This document shows positions 31,621 through 40,853 of a DNA stretch of 64,000 nt, in pieces. The notes beneath the pieces were generated by a model, which did no database searches, was not told the origin of the DNA, and saw only the letters and a program-made list of their open reading frames with translations. This stretch comes from Tieghemiomyces parasiticus (lineage: Eukaryota; Kickxellomycota; Dimargaritomycetes; Dimargaritales; Dimargaritaceae): positions 1-64,000 of the forward strand of contig JANBPT010000063.1 of NCBI GenBank assembly GCA_027575765.1, given 5' to 3'. Position numbers and translations under genes: made by a program. Position 1 is the stretch's first letter; the number at the start of each line of letters is the position of its first letter.

Positions 31621-32768
31621 GGTCAGTTGTGGGCACGGGAAGAAGTCGTGTGTATCATGTACAGAATGGAAGGGCGGATGGTAATGGTGAATGCAGTAAG
31701 GTAGGATGCGAAACGAGGATTTGGGAAGGCTGAAGGAGATACCAGTAGACGAGAAGTCGGAGGAGACGCGGTGCAAGGTAAAGTTGGGAGCCTAAGTGTT
31801 CGGTCGGCGCGTTCTACAATGTGGTGAAGGAGTTTGAATGTCACTGGGAAAAGTAAACAAGTCTTGTTTGACTTACACATGGCGATAATGTGTACTGATT
31901 TTTCAGCAGTTCAACGGGCGACTCCTACTCCACAAGGAATTATCACCTTGGACCGTCCAACTCGTAAAGTTATACCAACGAATATGAGGAATGAAGTCCA
32001 CCGTAGTCTAGCCTAATCAGTTGTCTTGGGTTTCCAGCTATCTACCTTAAGATATGTAGTCCGAATCCAAGTTAAACAGCAGTAAGTGGCATTTTTCACT
32101 TTTATTACAGGGGTGAAATCAATGACATTAACCTAGTGTTACGACTCGATGGCCCGCCACGCCGACCGAGCAGACAAGGGGGGAAACGTGATCGTGAATG
32201 ACTAGGGGAATGGAGGACGACATGTGGACCGATGGTATTAGGTAAAAGTTGAATAAAAAACACATAGATGCAAAGGCCATACATAATGGAGGTAAGCAGC
32301 ACTGGGGAATGAATTGAAGAGAAAGTCAGATGTTGAGTGCAAGGATCATGACAAGGCAGAAGGGGAAGCCATGCTTAGAGATGCGGCTTGAAGTCAAAGC
32401 GACGTCACGAATGGCAGTCCGAGGGTTACCGTGATGGATGATCCCGTTTGTGAAAGTTGACCGAAAAGTTCGCCGCTGGTTTGTTCATCCGCACCGAAGA
32501 GGTAGAGGAAGCAAAATGAAGTCCAGCAGATACATCCTCCCACCATTCGTAAAGGGTCAGAGAAACATTACGATTAAATTCCGAAAGAACGGCATGAATA
32601 AGGGAAGAAAAAATAAAATCAGGGGCACACCCTTGGGACAAACCATACCAACTCAAACTGGTTGATTACCAGTACCGTAATTTCACATTCCAATGGGGGT
32701 GAACGTCAATAAAAGGGGAGCCGGGCAATTATCCGATCCGAGTAACAAGTCAGCCATACGGCCGATGA
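31621..32768. other. Intergenic, no gene seen
   Basis: NSE4 promoter side and 3' side of the GPI protein gene. Overlapping short frames at 32426-32665 on both strands show no family features. Confidence 0.4.
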
Positions 32769-33617
32769 TTACAGCATGCGGTTCAAGGCGAAGGAAGCAC
32801 CCAGGGCGGCAACCAGGCCGGTCATGGTGAAAGAGGCACCGATGCCAGCGGCGCTTTCCTCATCGGGAGTACCGGTAGGCACAACACTGTTGGTGGCCCG
32901 GGACGCGGAGGAGGTGACGGCCGACTTGCTAGCGGAAGCGGAAGCGGAAGCCGACTTGGATGTGATGGCAGACGTAGCCGAGCTGCTAGCCGTCTTCGCC
33001 GATCCGGTGCTGGTCTTGGCGGAGACGGAGGCAGAAGCAGAGGCGGTAGCTGTGGCAGTAGCAGTGGCGGTGGCCACGCTGGTCTTCTCAGTCTCAGAAT
33101 CGCCGGTCTCAATAGCCGACTCAGACTCAACAGCGGAGGCACCCTCGGAGGTGGCGATAGCACGGCCTGGGACGGTACCACCGTTGGCAAGGGCAGCGGC
33201 GGCGGCCTTGGCTTCAGCACCGGTACCGAGCGGAGTCCAGTTGCTGCTTCCGTCGACGGAGGAACGGGTAGACCAGTTGTTGATCGGGCCCGACTCGAAC
33301 TGCAAGAAGTAAGCGCCGGCGGGCACGTTGGACGGGACGGTGAAAGTGAAGCTCTTCTTGTCAATGCTGGCGTTGGTGACAACCTGGGCGATATCCTGTT
33401 GGTCGCTGTCATTGCCGGTCTTAAGCATGACGCTGTAGGTGGCGGCAGGCTCACCACCATCCGCAGTGTCTGGTTTAGCGATCCAGTTGACAGTAACCTT
33501 CTCGCCAGACTTCCACGTCGACGAGTTGTCGATGCTCGTGGTATAGAAGTAGGCCTGGGAGACCGAAGTCAAGGCGGCGAAGGCAATGGCCAAGGAGCTG
33601 ATGGTGTAGGACTTCAT
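32769..33617 (-). CDS. Kre9/Knh1-like Ser/Thr-rich GPI-anchored cell-wall protein
   Basis: A 282-residue surface protein. Signal peptide about 1-22 (SSLAIAFAALTSVSQA, cut before YFYTT). Then comes an Ig-like Kre9/Knh1 domain (about 25-120) with the typical pattern W-x-S/G-G-x-x-V-x-V-N-W (STWKSGEKVTVNW), KSFTFTVPSNVPAGAYFLQF and N-glycosylation sites. A long Ser/Thr/Ala stalk with alternating AT/AS dipeptides, suited to O-mannosylation, follows. A C-terminal hydrophobic tail (TMTGLVAALGASFALNRML) after a small-residue region serves as the GPI-anchor signal. Proteins of this family are linked to beta-1,6-glucan and wall organisation; a specific role is not established here. Start ATG 33615-33617 is fixed by the signal peptide. 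It is intronless. Confidence 0.88.
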   Translation of the reverse strand: MKSYTISSLAIAFAALTSVSQAYFYTTSIDNSSTWKSGEKVTVNWIAKPDTADGGEPAATYSVMLKTGNDSDQQDIAQVVTNASIDKKSFTFTVPSNVPAGAYFLQFESGPINNWSTRSSVDGSSNWTPLGTGAEAKAAAAALANGGTVPGRAIATSEGASAVESESAIETGDSETEKTSVATATATATATASASASVSAKTSTGSAKTASSSATSAITSKSASASASASKSAVTSSASRATNSVVPTGTPDEESAAGIGASFTMTGLVAALGASFALNRML

Positions 33618-36600
33618 AGTGAAGAGAAAATTATGAAGTGGTAAGGGAAACTAGATATAAATGCTTTGGGCTGAGACGGTATGCAAGTTAACAGCGGGAG
33701 GAAATGTCGGAGAAAGTGGTGGAGTGAACAGGTGTGGTGGGCTGCAGGGTCATTAAAGAAGGGCTTTGATAAGAGAATAGTAAAAGTAAAATAAAAGTGG
33801 TAGGTGGTGAGAAAGAAAACGCCGGCGGGCTGGCGGCAGACCGGATGGTTTATATAGGGCTGCCTGGTCTACCCCTAGCCTGGCTTCCAAAGGGAGCGCG
33901 GGCGGTCGTATTGGCAACCGGCCCCTTAGTTTGGACAAGCATCCCCCCCAACAATCTGACCCTTCCAACCTAACGAAGCGGGGATGAAGGCGAAGGGAAG
34001 CGTGGAAGAGTCCGAGAGGATGATGGCTGGAGACAAGGAATTCAGGCGGGGGAATGGATGGGGACCACCACCCCCGGGCTCCGAAAGAGGGGGGGGGGGG
34101 TTAGTGGAGACCGGTCGGTGTAACGTCGGACTGAGGCGTCAACAAGGTACCAACGACGGGTGTGGAGAAAGGGTCGGCGTGGGTTGGATGTGCCGGCGCG
34201 GTTGGGCCCATCACACTCTTTCAAATTCGCGGTCCTGGCCTTCACTTTGTGTGCAAGAGCGGCCCTTCGCAGGCCGGGCCAAATGGAAAAACGGCATCAG
34301 CTAGGACATAACCAGGGTACGTCCGCTCCGGGCGCCAATCCCCTCCCACCCTTGAAAGAGCTTAGTCCGACTGCGGACAGGCCAATAGCTGGACGTTGGT
34401 TTTTGTCAGAATTCGTCGCATCGTTTCTCCCTAATAGGAATCCTCCAAGATCAGAAGTGAGAGGTGGCCAAAGGGGCCAAGACGCCTGACACAGTGCCCG
34501 GATGACCGACGTAAGGCAATGAGGTGAGCACCAGGAGGATGCTCGCGACCCCAAGTGTGGAAACATAATATCAGACATGATTAATGAGGAGCGTTGGGCG
34601 ACGTAGTTCTCTGGGCTGTGTCCTGGGAGGAGAAGTGGAGGACGAGGGAGTTGCCAATCCCTCAATAACGCCAACCACTCTCTACTATGCTCCTGTCCAT
34701 CTCACACCATCCAGGGCGAGAAGGTAAACTGCAGCCCCAATTGGGCCAGATAATTCACCTTCCGGATTAGGACACCAAGCGTCCTCACTACATGACGGCG
34801 ATCATTGGGAGCGACTGACCAAAACATCCCAGGCCAACTGAGGGCCTGAAACTGCTGTATCCGTTAGTGGTGGTGGAAAAAGCTGAAGTGATCGACCCAT
34901 TACTTCGTACACATATGTGCGGCGGCCGGGTGCAACGGCGATTGGTGCTGGCTCGACCCTTCACAGAGTCAGAGTGCCAACTCCGACGCTACAAAGTCCA
35001 CGGTATTTCCGCCAATTGTCTAGTAATGCTACGCGTGGAGTTCACTGCAACGACGATGAGGTGGCAAGGAAAAGCTACGGCGATCATCCAGCACGACACC
35101 CATGTTAGTAGTACTACAATTCCACGTATATCGTTACCTCCACTTCCCCCTTCCATCAGGTAACAATGATTGAAGAGTAAAGTACTACGCCGCGGTAGGA
35201 AGGCGAATGACTGAACCGAAACCGAACGACCGCCCCCCCTCCCTTCATCACCCACCTGACCAGGGTTGTGGTCAAGCAGCCTCACAATGTTAAAGTCGAC
35301 GAGGCGGCGGTCAGGTGTCACAGGCTTAACGACGCAATAGCTTGGTACTGTCCCACCGCCACACGCAAGCCAAGCGCACAGCCGCGCAGGGTAAGGTACT
35401 GCAAACAAGTCATTCTCTCCATGGGCCGCATTACCAACCGCAAAGTTAAAGATGGAAAATAGTGTAGAAGTAAACATTCCCCCTCCATCAGAAATCCTAG
35501 TATGCGCAAGTACACAAGTCAGTAGGCAGTGCTTTCAGGGCACCAACCACCACTGTGGATGTTATAGTGAGGAGCAGCTGCCTGATCACTTTCTGCTTGG
35601 TTAATGGGCAGAAAAGTGGGTCGGTAGTGATCGCCGTGACCCCCCCAGCCGCCACTCTGCCTAATGAAGTGACTTCCATGATAACAAGGCCTGGAATCGG
35701 TTGCTGCTCACGTAACAGATATTGCTTGGTTTGGTTAGATGAACAACACTGAGGTGATAATCTGGGAAGAGGCGAAGCAGTGTCGTCCAGTGAAGATGAT
35801 AGATTGGGAGGCCTAATGAGCGTTTTATCATGGTCGACTGTTGAACCAGGTGGTTGTATTATATTCGAGCCCCATCATCGTTCAGGTTCTTTGCGCGAAT
35901 TCCCGGCGCAACGGTAGACTTCGTCGACTGACACGATTCAATCTGCTCTGTCCCAATGGTTCAGCAATATTCATCACGTCACATTCGTCAACCAGTCTGT
36001 TGTAGTGGTTGTGGGCCTCGGGTCGTGGTAATGACAGGTTGGATGCTAGCGTAATCGTCCCCATCTCAGCACGAATCGCGCCCCATACGAGCCCGACCTT
36101 CTGGGTCTCCTTTTCGACAAGGATGGAGGCAGCTATACGCAGGAGGAAGGTCCCTCGTCGCATCACTTGCTCTAGTGCATCGTGATCGGCCTGTCAGTAG
36201 CTTCCACACCATGGTGGTTGCTAAGCTGGTTTACCTGCTCAGAGGCCAAACAAGGCTATTTCGGCCACGACCCCTCCAGCAATGTCGCTACCCGCGGTTA
36301 CCTGGAGGATTCCAACGGGACTCACGGTGCCCACAAAAGCCAATCGCCATGCCGTATCGTTGGTATGCCTAGTTGCTCGGCCGTGTTCCCGTCATACCGA
36401 GCTGGTGGTCAAGTGAACCATTTTGAAAATACCCCATGTCCAAAAAAGGGCGCCTGGTAATCAAATGTACTGCTTAATTCCGGTCCGCTGGTATGCTATG
36501 TTGACCGGCAGATACGGCGAGCCATGTTGTAGCTGGTGTACCATGGCGTTGGCTTCAAGCAATATCTGCAGCTACCAGTGTGATGGATGAGGTCAGCAGC

Positions 36601-38242
36601 CGACACGGTCGGTGCGATCGACGCAGTCCGACGTCATCCGCTAGCCCGGCTCGGGGGTTGTGGACGCTGATACTGTAGACCAGTGACGGTCTTAAGCTGG
36701 GACGTGGGTGTGAGTTCCTGGATGCACCCTCATGCCGCTTTGTTGACGAATTGACGTTCCCAGTCCCTGCTGTGCCTCCGGGAACTGCTGGCCCTTCCCA
36801 TTCATGGCCCAGTTGATGGTTTCCTCCAGGGTCCCTCCGGCCTGATGAAGATTGCCTGGCTGATGGAAACGCATGCACAGGTTGGACGCTGGCTGGCCAC
36901 TTAGCCCCATTTCTTTGCTGTTCATATTATGAAGGGCCCAGGAGCATTGGCCGCTGGGGTTGTGCGAATAGGGCTGTCGAGCTCTGGCCCTAACCGGCAA
37001 CGTCTCCCACGCTGCACGTTCAAGTTCGATCCCCAGTGATTCCTTCGCGCGGGCCCGCGCTACGATAGTCTTGCTTGTACGTCACGCATGTGAAGACTCG
37101 CCGCTCGCGGTGGCCGGGCCCTTCGACGTGGTTGGCTGTCCAAACAATATATCCTTCTAAAGAGAAACCGCGTGGATGCCCAGCGCTTCCGCTCTCCAGC
37201 ATAAACGTTGCTCGACTTTCCGGCCTCCGTGTATGCCAGCATGTATGGTGGGGGGGGGAGAATACGCAGCTCGTGTACAAAGGCAATCGTATCGCAGCAG
37301 ACAGATATCAAGCGAACCAGCCCTTCGGCACTCAATCCTTTCTCTCTTTCTCTTGTTAGCCGTGTAACCTCGTCCGCCTCCTTATTAGCCTCCTAAATCT
37401 TGCCTTCTTACCAACTAAGGTTCTCGAACGACTACCTAAACCAAATTTAACCACCATCTGCACTACCCAGACCTACACTGCAGTCCTGGCCTGGCGTGGA
37501 GCAACTCCATCGTATTCTGGCCCCTATCCTACAGCAGGCTTTCGCTGCTTTCACGTACCGATCCGCATCCTGCCACAAGGCGCCACCTCTCACATCAAAA
37601 CTGTCCGGGGTGACAACCGTAAGTATATGGCGTCACTGTGTGGATCGTATACCCACCCCCCTTACCTCGTTGACTCGCCGGGCGTCAAGGTCATCGTTCC
37701 CTGGTAATATCTGATTATCTCTCATCCCCCATGACCCACTTCATCCGTATCCCTCTTTTAAATACATGCACACCACTCCAAACCTCACCATCGGGCACAG
37801 CCCCACCGTGCTCTCCTCCTCTGTCTTCCACTTTGTCACTAAGAGGCCTCCTGGCCTAGTGTCGCCACTTAATTACATATCTACCCTTTCACTTACTCTC
37901 CCCTCGCCAGGTTAACAGTCCTCCTGCAGTAATCTCATCACCGCTTAACTCGGGTATTTCCCCTCCCCCTGGTTTCCGCTGCTTTTAACCCCCTTTCCCT
38001 CCCGAGCCGCTGCTATTAGCTTGCACGACCTAACCTTCGGTAGGGTCTCACTTTTCCGGCCAAACCCCACCGCTTCTTCTTTTCCTCCTCTGCTCTCACC
38101 TTGTTCATTCTGACTCGCCGCCTGGTTCACGTCGTTTGAACGCTAATTGCTTGCCCACCCTTTTTGACTTTTGATACCCCCCCCCACACACACGCACACG
38201 CACACTCAACAGTCTGGCCATACACTTCGTCCTGATCCACTC
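33618..38242. other. 4.6-kb gene desert
   Basis: No frame with family motifs was found. A run of 12 G lies at 34089-34100. Minus frames at 35882-36166 (93 codons from an internal ATG) and 36692-37000 are unassigned; the second contains CMRFHQPGN, faintly like a damaged gag zinc knuckle, but nothing around it supports a retroelement. From about 37340 to 38240 the plus strand becomes pyrimidine-rich, consistent with a long promoter/5' leader for the DGAT1 gene, ending in C and CA runs at 38178-38206. Confidence 0.35.
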
Positions 38243-40120
38243 ATGAGTGTCCAATCTGAACCACCGGTGCCCCGGCCGCCGGGGACAGACGACGCCGACT
38301 ACTCCGGGAGGTCATCCGCTACTTCGTCGCCGTCGTCCTCGTCGTCCTCAACCACCATGGCCGACATGGTCACCAAGTCCTCACCAAGTGATTCCCACCT
38401 CGCTCCGGTCCACACCTCCCGCGACAACCATTCCGCCTCACCCACGCCTCCGGCCTCCAAAGAGACCAGCGCAGGCGTGTCTACCGCCTCCCGGTTCACC
38501 TGGAACGACGACGGCCTGACCGCCGCCGCCTCCTTACGCCACCGCGGCAGCGCCCCGCTCATTCCCACCCGGTCGACCACCAGCGACTCGCTGGCGGCCG
38601 CAACCTCGGCCCTGGCCCCGCAACTCGAGTTGCTCGAGGCCCACCCGCCGTCCGAATACTATGAGAGTGACGTGTCGACTAACACCGTCCCTATTCAGGC
38701 CACAGCCGAGGATGCCAACGCGCGCCATACCCTACCGGTGCACACCGAAGTGCGCTCATCAGTGCTCTCGTACGGCGAGAACAAGGTCAGCTACAAGGGA
38801 TTCCTCAACCTGGCCCTGCTGTTGCTCTTCGTGACCAATGTCCGTCTGGTCGTGGAAAACTATATGAAGTACGGTTTACTCATGTCCATTCCGGGTCGCC
38901 TCATACCCGCACATGAGTGGATCTTCACTGTCGTCGCCTCCGCCTTGCTCCCACTCAACCTTCTTGCCACCTACGGGATCGAGCAAATTGTAGCCCAGCA
39001 GTACGCCTGGCCTCTAGTGAGGTCCTTCCAGCGCTACGGGGACGGTGCCAATGTGAACACCGCGGCCCCCGGCCGGCCCAGCAGTGGCAGTGTCCACCCT
39101 GCCAAATCGGCCGCCCCAAGCCCCCGGGTCAACGCGGCCACCTACCGGTGGTGGACCCTGGCCTCGGGGTGGGCACACGCCCTTAACCTGACCATCACCC
39201 TGGCCTACCCGTGCTACATCGTCTACACCCGAATGAATCACCCCTTCTTGGGCATGTGCGTGCTTGCCACCGTCCTGGTGCAGGAACTCAAGCTCATCTC
39301 GTACGTCCTGGTGAATCGCAGCTTGCGCTACAACCTGGCCCACGGCCTTCCGCAGCCCGCCGAATACACGGTACGCTACCCGGCCAACATCACTCCGCAC
39401 AACTCGTTCTACTTCGCCATGGTGCCCACTCTCTGCTACCAGCCGTCCTACCCGCGCAATCAGCGGTTCCGCAAGCGCTTCTTCCTCAAGCGGTGTTTGG
39501 AAGGTAGTATCGCCGTGGTCATGATTTACTTTCTGATTGAGCAGTACGCCATCCCGACCCTCAAGAACTCAGTGGGGGCGTGGGAGGAGCTGAACGTGAT
39601 GCAGATCCTCGAGCGCGTGTTCAAGCTGTCGACTACAAGTGTGATTGTCTGGCTGCTCGGTTTCTACGCCATCTTTCATGCCTACCTTAACGCCCTGGCC
39701 GAGGTGCTCCACTTTGGCGACCGTTCGTTCTACCTGCCCTGGTGGAACAGTGGAACCCTCGCCCGGTACTGGCGGCTCTGGAACCAGCCCGTCCACTTTT
39801 TTTTCAAGCGCCACGTCTACCTCCCGTGCCTCCGCGCGGGCCTACCGCCGTTCGGTGCCATGGTGCTCATCTTTTTCATTTCGGCCTTATTGCATGAGGT
39901 TCTCGTGGCCATCCCGACTCACAACTTGAGTGGCCACGCGTTCTGGGGGATCTTCTTCCAGGTGCCTCTCGTCCTCTTCACCGATCTCGTGGCCCAGCAC
40001 CTCGGCAAGGATTCCAGCGTCGGCAATATTTTCTTTTGGATCTCCTTCTGCATCCTTGGTCAGCCCTTCCTCATCGTGCGTTACTTTTACGATTGGAGCA
40101 AGATGAACCTGGCGGCCTAA
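38243..40120 (+). CDS. Diacylglycerol O-acyltransferase 1 (DGAT1/ARE-type MBOAT)
   Basis: A 625-residue ER membrane enzyme. A Ser/Pro/Thr-rich cytosolic N-terminus (~1-180) precedes multiple membrane spans starting near GFLNLALLLLFVTNVRLVVENY. DGAT1 hallmarks: FYFAMVPTLCYQPSYPRN, the WWN box region (HFGDRSFYLPWWNSGTLARYW), WRLWNQPVHFFFKRHVYLP, the catalytic His at about residue 551 (ALLHEVLVAIP) and the C-terminal ILGQPFLIVRYFYDW. It transfers fatty acyl from acyl-CoA to diacylglycerol to make storage triacylglycerol. A 40-residue Gly/Ser/Pro insertion sits between early spans. The normally conserved Asp of FYxDWWN is Pro here. ATG 38243-38245 is the first ATG in a frame that otherwise opens with TTG. 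It is intronless. A sterol acyltransferase is the main alternative; the motif order favours DGAT1. Confidence 0.93.
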   Translation: MSVQSEPPVPRPPGTDDADYSGRSSATSSPSSSSSSTTMADMVTKSSPSDSHLAPVHTSRDNHSASPTPPASKETSAGVSTASRFTWNDDGLTAAASLRHRGSAPLIPTRSTTSDSLAAATSALAPQLELLEAHPPSEYYESDVSTNTVPIQATAEDANARHTLPVHTEVRSSVLSYGENKVSYKGFLNLALLLLFVTNVRLVVENYMKYGLLMSIPGRLIPAHEWIFTVVASALLPLNLLATYGIEQIVAQQYAWPLVRSFQRYGDGANVNTAAPGRPSSGSVHPAKSAAPSPRVNAATYRWWTLASGWAHALNLTITLAYPCYIVYTRMNHPFLGMCVLATVLVQELKLISYVLVNRSLRYNLAHGLPQPAEYTVRYPANITPHNSFYFAMVPTLCYQPSYPRNQRFRKRFFLKRCLEGSIAVVMIYFLIEQYAIPTLKNSVGAWEELNVMQILERVFKLSTTSVIVWLLGFYAIFHAYLNALAEVLHFGDRSFYLPWWNSGTLARYWRLWNQPVHFFFKRHVYLPCLRAGLPPFGAMVLIFFISALLHEVLVAIPTHNLSGHAFWGIFFQVPLVLFTDLVAQHLGKDSSVGNIFFWISFCILGQPFLIVRYFYDWSKMNLAA

Positions 40121-40853
40121 CTGGTGGAAAAGAATCGGGGGGAGGAGAGGGGTGACTGGGGAGGGATGCTTTCATTTGATTATTATTCTTCTTTTCGATG
40201 TATGTATGTGAGAGAGGTCTCTTTTAGACCAACCACAGCAGTCTAGCCAACCCGTAATGAATGACAAGACCATAGTGCAGGTGGGACTCGTTCGACAGAT
40301 TGTTTAGTATGTATTTATTGATTCATGTTGGCCTTGTGGTCTATCGGAAGAGTAAAGCCAACGGAGGGCACATACTCACACAAGGTGCCTTTTGGGGATA
40401 GATATTGAGGAGTTTTAATTTTATAGATGGAAGGTATGGGACTAGAGAAATCTGGGCTTCGCGGGGTGGTCCACTATATTAAACTAGAAGCTGCCAGGTG
40501 GCAGATCATATCTAACACCAAATGATCTTCATAATAACACTTCATTCATCCAAATTGAGTTGCCCCAAAATATTTGGGAAACCCATCATCATTTGACATG
40601 GTGCCCACGCCTCTCCTAGTAATCCTGCTTTGGCAAATTTATTGGGATAAGGGATAAAGCCTTAGCTATATGAAGGTGCTATAAGGAACCCTAAAATGAT
40701 ATACAAAATGTGTTACAAGCTCACCGAACAGTGTAGGAAAAGAAGTGGGTTATACGCCTCAGTTTAGGCGCCGAAGGAGTGCAATGGCTTCATGGTAAGC
40801 GGGTGTATGTGTGTGTGTGTGGTGGGGGGGGGGGTGCCAAGTTAATGGCTTCT
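40121..40853. other. Convergent intergenic region, no gene seen
   Basis: Lies between the tail-to-tail DGAT1 and fasciclin genes and must hold both 3' ends. A GT repeat and a G run occur near 40804-40834. Confidence 0.45.

Noticed and set aside
32769..33312. Long plus-strand frame antisense to the GPI protein
   Set aside because: Shadow of the Ser/Ala-rich repeats of the real minus-strand gene.
36692..37000. Possible gag zinc-knuckle remnant (CMRFHQPGN)
   Set aside because: Needs two substitutions to match CCHC, and no reverse transcriptase, integrase or LTR was seen nearby.
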